NCBI GenBank assembly: GCA_900319405.1
Contig: ONOH01000035.1
Span: 1-32,344 of the forward strand
Source of the DNA: an uncultured Bacteroidales bacterium
GTDB taxonomy: Bacteria > Bacteroidota > Bacteroidia > Bacteroidales > UBA932
Direction of reading: 5' to 3'
DNA length: 32,344 nucleotides
Below, in pieces: positions 1 to 7,997 of the stretch. The notes below the pieces were generated by a model. It searched no databases. It was given only the letters and a program-made list of their open reading frames with translations, and was not told where the DNA came from. Made by a program: the position numbers and the translations under genes. Each line of letters begins with the position of its first letter. The first letter of the stretch is position 1.

Positions 1-1
1 G

Positions 2-2935
2 CCTCTTGAAGTTACCGTTTCCGGCATCATTCCCCGCAACCAGAAGTATCTTAAAAAGAAAGTGGACGGGAATGTAATTGAGTACCTTCCGGACATGTCA
101 AACGCGTATATGTACGCCGCGGCCAAGATTCCCTCGGCCGATGCCGGACACGTGAAGGTTCCGCTCCGCTACAAACCCCTCTTCTCTGCCGTCAAGCTCA
201 AGGTTACGGCGGCCGATGCGGGTGCTGAGAAGTATCGGCTCAAGAAGGTGGAATTGCGTACAGACCTTTTCTATGATGACCTGCATCAGAGCGACCCCAA
301 GCGCGTGAACAAGCCCGAGAGTGGCACGGCGCTGAACGGCCCCTTCACGGTGAAGTTCGGCACAGCGCCCAGCGGGGACGACAAAAAGCCCGAGTACACG
401 GGAGATTTTTCCGTTACGGCTCACCCTGGCCTCCCGGATCCCGCTGCCCTGGACACTACCTACAAGCGCCTCACCATCCGAATCGAGGAGACCGACCGCG
501 TGTGGCTGGGTGACAAAGAGGTGAACGTCACTTTCCTGGCCCTTCCCATCCGGCAGGAAGTGATGACAATCGTTTATACCTTCGAGGTCAAGGACGACAG
601 CGGGAATCCCAAGACGGACGATGAAGGAAAAATTATCGAGGTAACGCGTTATCTGGCCCTTCAGCAGAAGACCACCAAGTCGGACAACACCGGAGAGCAC
701 AACGAGTTTCAAAAGCGGGGTTGGTTCTCTCTTCCCAAGGCTACCAAGCTTTATGTGAAATCCAACGTTCCGGAGATACAGTATTATTTTGACGTTGTTA
801 TGCAAGGCAACCTTCCGCGCACCTGGAAGGTTGGAAGCACGAAGCCGGCCGGCAAGTCCTTTTTTGAGGCCAAGGATTTCTACGCGGTCATCAGTTACCG
901 GGATTCCACAGGCTTCCTGCAGCCGCTTCGCTGGAAGGTGACGGGATACAGGGAAAACGCCACATCCGGTGACTTCTCGAAGACCCCTCCTTCCTGGCTG
1001 CGCCTCCGCGGCGACGATCCCTGGACCAAACTGGTTCCGTTCGATGTGGATGATTCCGAGCATCCGGGGGCTCCATACAGCGGTTTCGATCCTTGGGAGG
1101 TTCCCCAGGGACGGGGAACTCGGATGAAGAATCCCGTTGATAAAGATAAGAATCCGGTTTCCGAAGGGTCACGGGAGCTTGTGGGCTACCAGAGTATCGA
1201 CCTTCATGACTATACCTTTTATGATGCCGGTGCCCCCAATAATAAAGCGCGAAAATGGGTCTGGGTGAACCACGGTTCCTATATCCACAGCACGCCGGAC
1301 GGGAAGTTCGTTCATCACGAGAACGATGGGGTGGCGTTCCCGGATTCCACCGGCCTAAAAAAGGGGTGGAAAGGCGAGAATGGCGAGGCCTATGCCTTCG
1401 ACCTTTCCAGCCACGACATTTATGGGAAACTTTATGATGGATTGAAGAACGGAGACCTGGGCACCACGGCCAACTGCTATGTGGTGTCGGCCCCTGGCTG
1501 GTACCGTTTCCCGGCGGTTTATGGCAATGCTTTAAAAGACGGAGCGGGCAATAGTGCCGCTTATACTGGATCCGGCGGTACTAACCTTATGGGCGCCTTC
1601 CTGGATCATACCGGCACCGGCATCGAGGACCCCTGGATTACCTATAAGTATACCATTACATCCGTGGACATTGTCTGGGACGATGCCAATCGTATGTTAA
1701 GTAAGCGTGTGGAACCGACAGATACGCGTATTCTGGACAGAAGACCCTTCTGCAAAGAAATAGACGGGAAACAATATATCTATTTCTATGTGGACGACAT
1801 CGCCCAGGGCAATGCCCTCATTGCCGCAAAGTCAGGCAACGATATTGTCTGGAGCTGGCACATCTGGGCGGTGACGGACCCGAAAAAATACCTGGCGGAG
1901 GTTAAGATTCAGAACAATGAGAAGAACAAGAATGGCACCACCAACCCCTATAAGAGCATTTACGGAAACGACAATTCGTTCTGGAAAGACAAGGATTTGG
2001 GACAGAACGGGAAAGAGAACGAGGTTGATGCGCGCTATTGCGACGTGGAATTCTCCCAGTACTTCAAGGGAAAGGTAGTTCAGAAAGTGGTCAGGCGCGT
2101 TTACCAGAGCGGTGTAGAAGATGCCAACGAGATTGTCCCCGCCTATCAGTGGGGCCGGAAGGATCCGATGCCCATGTTTAAGGGAACGCTGCCTAATCAA
2201 AAAATAAATAAAAAGTGGCACGAGGGTGCTCCGGAGAACACGCATAATACCATTTTGCACCCGGATACTTTCTATTGGGGGGCAAATAATGAATATGTTG
2301 CCCAGGGGCTCCGCTATGACAACCTGTGGAATACAAACGTGGACAGCTATATTACCAAAAACACTTCTGATAATAGCGCAGGCGGCAGTTTGGACAGGGA
2401 GGTGGAAAAAACCATTTATGATCCTTCTCCTCCCGGGTTCTCCCTGCCCAATATGTATGCCTATTCCGGATTGAATCCCTATAGTCCAATCCAACAGACT
2501 GTGATTCCTAATGCAACTACTGATCCTGGTCCATTAAATGGAGTTGCAAAGAATCCTGTAACCACATTCTCCTCCTCCGGGCATGTGGAATTCTATTGCG
2601 AATATAAGGAAAGTGCTACCTATAGGCGGAACACTGAGGGGAGCACAATAACATTTTATGCAAGGGGCCGTGCAAATGGCGGTAACGCAGGTGCGAGACA
2701 ATGGTATTTTCCTTTGACCGGAAATGATGTCGGAGCCTTCTACTGGACCTCTGAACCTGCCGCGTGGAACAATAGCAAAGCTCTCCATGGTCGTTCTTTC
2801 TATTTTCGCGGACCCGGAGTCCGGCCAGATTTGGGTTGGTACATGTATCCTGTGGCTGGCAAGAATGATGACGGCCAGGCCAAATGGCAGCGAACCCATG
2901 GTTTGACCATCCGCCCCATGCGTCAGCAGCCATAG
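2..2935 (+). CDS. Fimbrillin-like large surface protein (5' partial)
   Basis: The frame is open from base 2, so the true start lies upstream of the window; the GTG at 62 is not a convincing start because the same frame continues before it. About 977 residues are visible. The first visible part (PLRYKPLFSAVKLKV, then KKVELRTD and LTIRIEETDRVWLG...FLALPIRQEVMTIVY) resembles the first beta-sandwich of Bacteroidales fimbrillin/Mfa-like proteins, with a hydrophobic conserved strand, a 'structured difference' strand and a 'FLxLP' strand. The C-terminal about 120 residues (FYWTSEPA, GRSFYFRGPG, LTIRPMR at the end) resemble the terminal module of large Bacteroidales cell-surface proteins. Function is presumably a fimbrial tip or accessory adhesin exported as a lipoprotein, but the signal peptide is not in the window. 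The product family is inferred from pattern similarity only; it could be annotated as DUF4906 or hypothetical. Confidence 0.6.
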   Translation, partial: PLEVTVSGIIPRNQKYLKKKVDGNVIEYLPDMSNAYMYAAAKIPSADAGHVKVPLRYKPLFSAVKLKVTAADAGAEKYRLKKVELRTDLFYDDLHQSDPKRVNKPESGTALNGPFTVKFGTAPSGDDKKPEYTGDFSVTAHPGLPDPAALDTTYKRLTIRIEETDRVWLGDKEVNVTFLALPIRQEVMTIVYTFEVKDDSGNPKTDDEGKIIEVTRYLALQQKTTKSDNTGEHNEFQKRGWFSLPKATKLYVKSNVPEIQYYFDVVMQGNLPRTWKVGSTKPAGKSFFEAKDFYAVISYRDSTGFLQPLRWKVTGYRENATSGDFSKTPPSWLRLRGDDPWTKLVPFDVDDSEHPGAPYSGFDPWEVPQGRGTRMKNPVDKDKNPVSEGSRELVGYQSIDLHDYTFYDAGAPNNKARKWVWVNHGSYIHSTPDGKFVHHENDGVAFPDSTGLKKGWKGENGEAYAFDLSSHDIYGKLYDGLKNGDLGTTANCYVVSAPGWYRFPAVYGNALKDGAGNSAAYTGSGGTNLMGAFLDHTGTGIEDPWITYKYTITSVDIVWDDANRMLSKRVEPTDTRILDRRPFCKEIDGKQYIYFYVDDIAQGNALIAAKSGNDIVWSWHIWAVTDPKKYLAEVKIQNNEKNKNGTTNPYKSIYGNDNSFWKDKDLGQNGKENEVDARYCDVEFSQYFKGKVVQKVVRRVYQSGVEDANEIVPAYQWGRKDPMPMFKGTLPNQKINKKWHEGAPENTHNTILHPDTFYWGANNEYVAQGLRYDNLWNTNVDSYITKNTSDNSAGGSLDREVEKTIYDPSPPGFSLPNMYAYSGLNPYSPIQQTVIPNATTDPGPLNGVAKNPVTTFSSSGHVEFYCEYKESATYRRNTEGSTITFYARGRANGGNAGARQWYFPLTGNDVGAFYWTSEPAAWNNSKALHGRSFYFRGPGVRPDLGWYMYPVAGKNDDGQAKWQRTHGLTIRPMRQQP

Positions 2936-2975
2936 ATTCCTGACCCGCCCCACTCGTGCTGCGGTGCATCCCCTT

Positions 2976-3001
2976 GTCATTCTGAGCGCAGCGAAGAATC
3001 T
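2976..3001 (+). repeat. Short interspersed repeat, copy A
   Basis: A 26-nt copy of the repeat found at least six times in this window: GTCATTCTGAG at the left and AGCGAAGAATCT at the right. It sits 40 nt downstream of the fimbrillin-like gene and directly precedes the transposase remnant. It is intergenic, orientation plus. Confidence 0.85.
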
Positions 3002-3005
3002 CCGG

Positions 3006-3110
3006 ATGGACATCGACTGCACGGACCGCAACGGCTGCCGCTTCATCGTGGAGATGCAGCTGGCTCGGCAGGGCGGCTTCTACGAGCGTGTCGTCTTCTA
3101 CTCGGCCTTG
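3006..3110 (+). pseudogene. Remnant of PD-(D/E)XK (Rpn-like) family transposase
   Basis: About 35 codons from ATG 3006 read MDIDCTDRNG, then CRFIVEMQLARQ, then FYERVVFYS. This is the conserved catalytic core of the Bacteroidales PD-(D/E)XK nuclease family transposase (D..C.D..G..FIVEMQ...Q..F..R..FYS; the D and the E-x-Q supply the nuclease motif). The N- and C-terminal parts of the family are absent, and the fragment runs into the 3' end of the oppositely oriented DUF2007 gene, so it cannot be functional. It is a decayed mobile-element fragment; recognition is from the motif only. Confidence 0.6.
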
Positions 3111-3325
3111 TCGGCGGCCGCCAGGATGCTCATCGCCAGTTCGTAATCATTCTCGTTCACTTTCACCTCGACGGGCCTGATAAAGCCCAGGGAAGGATAA
3201 GAAGAGTCTGCGCCGAATACGCCGGCGGGGACGCCGTTGTCTCCCAGGAGGGCGACGCACATGTCAGCCATTACCTTGTCGTTGAAGCTGGCCACGGTTT
3301 TGAATTTCTGGGTATCAGTTTCCAT
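3098..3325 (-). CDS. DUF2007 domain-containing protein
   Basis: Small cytoplasmic protein of about 75 residues. The sequence FKTVASFNDKVMADMCVALL, followed by GVPAGVFGADSS and a C-terminal VKVNENDYELAMSIL, fits the DUF2007 'putative signal transducing protein' family (an alpha-beta fold seen alone or at the ends of membrane proteins). I chose the ATG at 3325 (METDTQ), which overlaps the end of the upstream gene by 11 nt; an ATG at 3346 in the same frame would add seven residues and a longer overlap. It is the last gene of the minus-strand operon with hemW. No biochemical role is established for the family. Confidence 0.75.
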   Translation of the reverse strand: METDTQKFKTVASFNDKVMADMCVALLGDNGVPAGVFGADSSYPSLGFIRPVEVKVNENDYELAMSILAAADKAE

Positions 3326-3785
3326 AATCGTTGATTTTACGGTCAATAGCCATAACGATGCGTGACAAATCCCGTACCAGACCCTCGGCCTGGAAGCCTC
3401 CGAGGACGGGCCGGATGGTAATGCCGTCTTCCCACAGGCGCATCACGCGCGCGGTGGCCGACGAAAGCCGGTACTTCCGCCCTCCGTCTTCCGTCTCTCC
3501 GGCCTTCTGATAGCCCCTGCCGGCCATAGCGGCATCGATGGCATCCCACTGCCCGGCCGGGTCTCCCTGCGAGCGGACGGTGCGCTTCCCGTAGCCGAAG
3601 AAGGGATAGGCGAAACTCATCAGCAGGAAAAGGCCCAGAATGTATGCGACCGATGTCCAGCCCTGCTGGAAAGCCACCGCCACATCCTTGGAAACGAAGC
3701 CCGAAAGCATCAGGATTCCGATGGTGAGGACAAAAATGAGGGTAATCTGGAGGAAGTATTTGAGGGATCTTCTGAGGTGGGTCAT
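3315..3785 (-). CDS. Small two-TM membrane protein, unknown function
   Basis: A 156-residue protein with two predicted transmembrane helices, at about residues 11-32 (FLQITLIFVLTIGILMLSGF) and 42-64 (VAYILGLFLLMSFAYPFFGY). A basic cytoplasmic stretch follows, then an 80-residue soluble C-terminal domain ending RIVMAIDRKINDYGN. The start overlaps the hemW stop by 4 nt (ATGA), so it is translationally coupled to hemW. I do not recognise a named domain. The arrangement looks like a conserved Bacteroidales hypothetical protein; the soluble part seems too polar to be membrane-embedded. Confidence 0.75.
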   Translation of the reverse strand: MTHLRRSLKYFLQITLIFVLTIGILMLSGFVSKDVAVAFQQGWTSVAYILGLFLLMSFAYPFFGYGKRTVRSQGDPAGQWDAIDAAMAGRGYQKAGETEDGGRKYRLSSATARVMRLWEDGITIRPVLGGFQAEGLVRDLSRIVMAIDRKINDYGN

Positions 3786-4858
3786 ACAAGTTCTCTAATG
3801 ATTTCGTCAGAAACAAAGAAATGGTCTTCCGGAATGCGGTAGCGGCATCCCGTTTTGCAAAGGGCTCCCTGGTCCAGAAGGCGCTGCACGTCCTCCTCCC
3901 GGCAGTTGGCCAGAAGAAACGCCGCGTCAATCCCTTTTGCCGTCCGGAGGGCCAGCATCAGGGTTTCCACCTTTTCGTCCTCCGGGCTCAGGGCTTCGCT
4001 GGTGGAGCGGTAGCCGTCCAGGGTGGCATCGTTCCAGCTGCGCCCGCGTCCGCTGAAGGAGTGGGCCGACGGACCCAGCCCCACATAGGGTCTCCGGGCC
4101 CAGTAGCCGCCGTTGTGGACGGCCTCGAAACCGGGTTTCGCGAAATTGGAAATCTCGTAGTGGTTGTAGCCGGCATGGGCCGCCTTGACGCAGAGCATGT
4201 CGTACTGGCGGCGGCAGAGCTCTTCCGGGGCTTCTTCGTACTCCCCGTTTTCCAGGCGCGTGGCCAGCACATTGTCTCCCTCCACGGTGAGCTGGTAGCA
4301 GGAAATGTGCTCGGGATTCAGCGAAAGGGCCTCGTCGATGGTCTTTCCCCAGACCTCGTCCGACAGGTTGGAAAGGCCGAAGATAAGGTCGATGCTCACA
4401 TTTTCGAAGCCGGCCTGCCGCACCAGGCGGAAGGCATCCCGGGCGCCCTGGGCGCTGTGGCGGCGGTTCATCCAGCGGAGGAGCTCGTCGTCAAAGGACT
4501 GAATGCCCAGGCTCATGCGGTTGACGCCCAGCTGGCGCAGGCTTTCCACGTAGGGAAGGCCTTTTTCCACGATGTCTTCCGGATTGGCCTCCAGGGTGAA
4601 TTCCGTGAAGGGGCCGCCGTGTCCGCACTGCTCCAGGGCCAGGAGGATGCGGGTCAGATGAGTCAGGGGCAGCACGGAAGGTGTGCCGCCCCCGAAATAG
4701 AGGGTTTTGAGTTCATCGTCCATTTCTGCGGCCCGGCGGCGGATTTCCGCACAGACCTGGGCGGTGTAGCTCTCAAAGAGGTCGCCTTCCGGGATTTCCG
4801 AGTAGAAATCGCAGTAGGTGCAGAAACTTTTGCAGAAAGGGACGTGGATGTAAATCAT
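3782..4858 (-). CDS. hemW: Radical SAM heme chaperone HemW (coproporphyrinogen III oxidase-like)
   Basis: A 358-residue radical SAM protein. The [4Fe-4S] motif CX3CX2C is at the extreme N terminus (C9, C13, C16 in FCKSFCTYC), followed by the GGGTPS motif that contacts SAM. NRMSLGIQSFDDELL and a Y-ISNFAKPG segment are typical of the HemN/HemW family. The short N terminus, the CX3CX2C spacing and the length of about 360 residues favour HemW (heme-binding chaperone delivering heme to membrane hemoproteins) over oxygen-independent HemN, which is about 450 residues. It begins 1 nt after the stop of the coiled-coil gene and overlaps the next gene by 4 nt, so it is part of one operon. Confidence 0.9.
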   Translation of the reverse strand: MIYIHVPFCKSFCTYCDFYSEIPEGDLFESYTAQVCAEIRRRAAEMDDELKTLYFGGGTPSVLPLTHLTRILLALEQCGHGGPFTEFTLEANPEDIVEKGLPYVESLRQLGVNRMSLGIQSFDDELLRWMNRRHSAQGARDAFRLVRQAGFENVSIDLIFGLSNLSDEVWGKTIDEALSLNPEHISCYQLTVEGDNVLATRLENGEYEEAPEELCRRQYDMLCVKAAHAGYNHYEISNFAKPGFEAVHNGGYWARRPYVGLGPSAHSFSGRGRSWNDATLDGYRSTSEALSPEDEKVETLMLALRTAKGIDAAFLLANCREEDVQRLLDQGALCKTGCRYRIPEDHFFVSDEIIRELV

Positions 4859-4859
4859 C

Positions 4860-5774
4860 TTACCTGAGCATACATTCCGCCCGGCCCAGCGGGCCTTTTT
4901 CGGTGTACACTTCCAGGGTGTAAACGCCCTTGACGAACTCTCCGGTGTCGTTGATGTAGATGGACATATCCACCTCAGACCCTTCGTAGTCCACTTCCCG
5001 GGAAGCGGTGGCCTGCAGGGGAACGCCGTTGGCCATGAAGTCCACCGACTCGTTGTTGATCAGCAGAAGGCCTTCCGGATCCTTCACCCTCACATACACA
5101 CGGACGGGGCCCCTGTCGGCCAGAGAATTCTCCACCAGCGAGAGGTTGGCCACCATGTATCGCACGCGGCTGTGGCGGTCTCCGGGCTTGTCGTTGCTGT
5201 AATGGCCCACCAGGGAGATGGCGCGGGCCTTGAGCACCTTGCCGGCGTTCACCTGCGAGGAGAGGTTCTCCACCTGGGCGGTGAGCTCCTCGTTGGCGCG
5301 ACGGCTTTCGGCCGCTTCCTTGCGGGCGGCGGCGGCATCGGCCGTGAGGCGTTTGTTAAGGGTGTTCAGGGAGTCGATCTGGACGATGTAGCCCTTCATA
5401 ATGGCGCGCAGGGTGCCCAGTTCCTTTTCGTACTGGCGGATTTTGGCGCGGTTGGTGGCTTCCGTCTTGGAAAGTTTTTCAATGAGCATCGCCACCTGTT
5501 CGCGGGACGTGTCCAGCTGGTGGTTGATGCTTTCGTAGTCCGAGTTCAGGGTGTTGAAGTCGTTCTGGAGATCTACCATCTGGCGGGCCAGTTCCTGCTT
5601 TTCTCCTTCCAGGTCTTTCACCAGGGCGCTGCGCTGGTAGAGCATATAACCCAGGGTGCCGGCCAGGGCCAGGGCGATGGCGGCCAGGATGGCCATCAGG
5701 GTACGGGGACCTTTTTTCTCCTTTCTTTCGCGCTCCTCGCGCTCTATTCTCTCGAGGGGATCTTCTGTCATCAT
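4860..5774 (-). CDS. Membrane-anchored coiled-coil protein, unknown function
   Basis: About 304 residues from the ATG at 5774 (MMTEDPLERI; the ATG at 5771 is equally possible). A highly charged N terminus (ERIEREERERKEKKG) is followed by one transmembrane helix (TLMAILAAIALALAGTLGYML) and then about 120 residues of heptad-like coiled coil (residues about 55-180). The C-terminal domain of about 110 residues is beta-rich and ends YTLEVYTEKGPLGRAECML. The frame is open further upstream to a start at 5798, but that start would lie in the promoter palindrome. It is the first gene of the hemW operon. It resembles conserved Bacteroidales 'Initiator tRNA phosphoribosyl transferase'-type mis-annotated hypotheticals; no function is assigned. 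Confidence 0.75.
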   Translation of the reverse strand: MMTEDPLERIEREERERKEKKGPRTLMAILAAIALALAGTLGYMLYQRSALVKDLEGEKQELARQMVDLQNDFNTLNSDYESINHQLDTSREQVAMLIEKLSKTEATNRAKIRQYEKELGTLRAIMKGYIVQIDSLNTLNKRLTADAAAARKEAAESRRANEELTAQVENLSSQVNAGKVLKARAISLVGHYSNDKPGDRHSRVRYMVANLSLVENSLADRGPVRVYVRVKDPEGLLLINNESVDFMANGVPLQATASREVDYEGSEVDMSIYINDTGEFVKGVYTLEVYTEKGPLGRAECMLR

Positions 5775-5794
5775 GGTTTTTGTTTTTATTTCGT

Positions 5795-5814
5795 ACAAAT
5801 ATAGCTATATTTGT
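5795..5814. promoter_or_regulatory. Perfect 20-bp palindrome carrying two divergent -7 boxes
   Basis: ACAAATATAGCTATATTTGT is its own reverse complement. It contains the Bacteroidota -7 box TAnnTTTG on both strands: TATATTTG at 5806-5813 on plus for pepP (ATG 5835), and the mirror copy at 5803-5796 on minus for the coiled-coil/hemW operon (ATG 5774). No good -33 TTTG at standard spacing is seen for either direction. The symmetry may reflect overlapping promoters, an operator, or both. Confidence 0.65.
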
Positions 5815-5834
5815 GAAAATAACGTGCCAATGCC

Positions 5835-7631
5835 ATGGAAAATGTCTATTACGCTCGCATAGAGGCCCTGAGAGCCTTGATGAGAGAAAACGGATGGGAT
5901 ATGGTCATCCTCACCGGAAGCGACCCGCACGCCAGCGAATATCCCGCCCTCCGCTGGAAACAGGTGGAGTGGCTCACCGGCTTCACCGGGGAAGCCGGCG
6001 ATGTTGTCGTCACGGCCGATCACGCCGGACTGTGGACGGACACCCGCTATTTCATCCAGGCCAACAAGCAGTTGGAGGGGACCGGGGCCGTATTGCACAA
6101 GATGCGCGTTCCGGAGCAGGTGCCCATTCCCCAGTGGATTGCCTCGCTTCAGATGGACGAGCCCGTCATCGCCGTGGACGGTTTGTGCCAGACCGTATCG
6201 GCAGTCGGTGAGCTTCGGGCGGCGGTGCCGTCGGCCGTCATCGTGCCTGTTCCGGACCTCCTCTCTGCCCTCTGGGAAGACAGACCGGCCATCCCTTCGA
6301 CGCCCATCATTACCCTGGGCGAAGACCTCACCGGAGAAAGCCGGGAAGCACGCCTTAGCTGGCTTCGCAAGTGGCTCATCCGGCAGGGGGCCGATGCCAT
6401 TCTCCTGACGGCCCTGGACCAGATTGCCTGGCTCCTGAACGTGCGCGGGCAGGATATCGACTACAATCCCTTTGTCATTTCTTACCTTCTGGTCACGATG
6501 GACGAGGCCAATTGGTATGTGCAGAAAGACGCCTTCGAAGACCCCGATTCCGAAACAGCCGACAGTTTCCGCGAACTCCAGGCCGACGGCGTCACCCTTT
6601 GCGACTATTCCGATATCCATTTTGCCCTATCCTCTCTCAGGGACAGCGGAGTGGACCGCATCTGCATAGATGAATCCGGTCTCAACTACGCCCTGTGGAC
6701 CGCTCTGGAAAACGGCCCCGAAGTGCTGTCGGTGGAATCTCCCGTTTCGCTTCGTAAAGCATTGAAAAACAGCACGGAAATAGATGGAATGCGGGAGGCC
6801 CATCTGGAAGACGGCCTGGTGATGGAGCAGTTCCTCTACTGGGTGCAGCAGCACGCCGGTTCCGTGAACGAATGGGAAGCCGCCCGCTATTTGGGCAGCC
6901 TCCGGGCAAAGGTTCCGGGCTATAGGGGAGACAGCTTTGAGACGATATCGGCCTATGGTCCTTCGGCGGCTTTGCCGCATTATTCCACGCCTTCGGAGGG
7001 ATCGGCCCTTCTGGAGGCCCGGGGGCTGTACCTTTGCGATTCCGGCGGCCAGTATTTGTTCGGGACCACGGATATTACCCGCACCGTGCCGATGGGCCCG
7101 TGCACCGCGCTGGAACGGGAAGACTACACCCTGGTGATGAAATGCCATATAGACCTGGCGATGGCCGTGTTCCCCAAGGGAACCTGCGGACCGCACCTGG
7201 ATATCCTGGCGCGTGAGCCGATGTGGCGGTACAAGCGCAATTTCGGCCACGGTACGGGCCATGGTGTAGGCTTTTTCCTGGGCGTGCACGAAGGCCCCCA
7301 TGAGTTCCGTCAGAACTTCAACTCCATACCCTTCGAGGCTGGTTTCGTGGTAACGGACGAACCTGGAATCTACCGTGAGGGAATGCACGGAGTGCGCCAT
7401 GAAAACGTGCTCTTGTGCCGCTCTCTTGGGGATAACGAGTTCGGCTCCTGGCTGGGCTTCGAGCCGCTCACCCTCTGCCACTACGACACCTCCTGCCTGG
7501 AGCTTTCCCTTCTTACGGAAGACGAGCGCAACTGGCTCAACGCCTACAACGAGAAGGTCTATAGAATTTTGAGCCCCCGCCTCCCGGAAGAGGTGGCCAC
7601 CTGGCTCCACGAAAAAACCCGTCCGGTGTAG
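5835..7631 (+). CDS. pepP: Xaa-Pro aminopeptidase (M24B family)
   Basis: A 598-residue cytoplasmic metallopeptidase that removes the N-terminal residue from peptides with proline in second position. It has two creatinase N-terminal-like domains (residues about 1-310) and a pita-bread catalytic domain. The dinuclear metal ligands are visible: D402 and D413 (DSGGQYLFGTTD), H472 (FGHGTGHG), E509 (TDEPGIY) and E523 (HENVL). HGTGHGVG and VHEGPH carry the substrate-binding histidines. The length (about 600) matches the long, eukaryote-like aminopeptidase P form common in Bacteroidota, not the 440-residue E. coli type. It is monocistronic, driven from the palindromic divergent promoter, and its stop lies inside the terminator hairpin shared with the convergent gene. 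Confidence 0.93.
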   Translation: MENVYYARIEALRALMRENGWDMVILTGSDPHASEYPALRWKQVEWLTGFTGEAGDVVVTADHAGLWTDTRYFIQANKQLEGTGAVLHKMRVPEQVPIPQWIASLQMDEPVIAVDGLCQTVSAVGELRAAVPSAVIVPVPDLLSALWEDRPAIPSTPIITLGEDLTGESREARLSWLRKWLIRQGADAILLTALDQIAWLLNVRGQDIDYNPFVISYLLVTMDEANWYVQKDAFEDPDSETADSFRELQADGVTLCDYSDIHFALSSLRDSGVDRICIDESGLNYALWTALENGPEVLSVESPVSLRKALKNSTEIDGMREAHLEDGLVMEQFLYWVQQHAGSVNEWEAARYLGSLRAKVPGYRGDSFETISAYGPSAALPHYSTPSEGSALLEARGLYLCDSGGQYLFGTTDITRTVPMGPCTALEREDYTLVMKCHIDLAMAVFPKGTCGPHLDILAREPMWRYKRNFGHGTGHGVGFFLGVHEGPHEFRQNFNSIPFEAGFVVTDEPGIYREGMHGVRHENVLLCRSLGDNEFGSWLGFEPLTLCHYDTSCLELSLLTEDERNWLNAYNEKVYRILSPRLPEEVATWLHEKTRPV

Positions 7632-7637
7632 GACGGG
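7618..7637 (-). terminator. Intrinsic terminator for the pyrH-ytxH operon overlapping the pepP 3' end
   Basis: A 7-bp perfect stem, CCCGTCC (7618-7624) and GGACGGG (7631-7637), with a 6-nt loop. Read on the minus strand it is followed by six U residues (A run at 7612-7617 on plus), a standard intrinsic terminator 6 nt past the ytxH-domain stop. The pepP stop TAG (7629-7631) lies in its loop and right arm; on the plus strand the tail CTTGTTCT is only weakly T-rich. Confidence 0.75.
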
Positions 7638-7643
7638 CTTGTT

Positions 7644-7985
7644 CTAAGCTTCTTCCCGGACCGCGGTGTCTTCGTCCTTGGCCAGGGCTGCTTCCAGTTT
7701 TTCCAGCTGCTCCAGCAGGGCTTTGCGGGCGTCTTCCTTGAGATCTTCGCCTTGTTCCATCAGCTGTTTTTTGAGCTTTTTGGCTTCGATGCGGGTGTAG
7801 CGGTAGCGCACCTGGGCGTCGTGGGCGAACTCGTCGAATTCTTCCCGGGCCTTGTCATAGCCATCGGAAGCGGCTTCCATCAGTTTCTTGCGGGTTTCCT
7901 CTCCTTTGTCGGGGGCATAGAGGATGCCGGCCAGGGCGCCTATGGCAGCTCCGGCGATAAAACCAAGCAGGGATTCACTTTTCAT
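7644..7985 (-). CDS. YtxH domain-containing protein
   Basis: A 113-residue protein with an N-terminal glycine/alanine-rich transmembrane segment (LLGFIAGAAIGALAGILYAP) followed at once by the YtxH signature (APDKGEETRKKL) and a charged helical or coiled-coil tail rich in K/E. Members of this family in Bacteroidota are small membrane-associated, often stress-related proteins; the molecular role is unknown. It starts 12 nt after the pyrH stop on the same strand, so it is probably co-transcribed with pyrH and ends at the terminator at 7618-7637. Confidence 0.85.
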   Translation of the reverse strand: MKSESLLGFIAGAAIGALAGILYAPDKGEETRKKLMEAASDGYDKAREEFDEFAHDAQVRYRYTRIEAKKLKKQLMEQGEDLKEDARKALLEQLEKLEAALAKDEDTAVREEA

Positions 7986-7997
7986 AATTCTTTGGAA

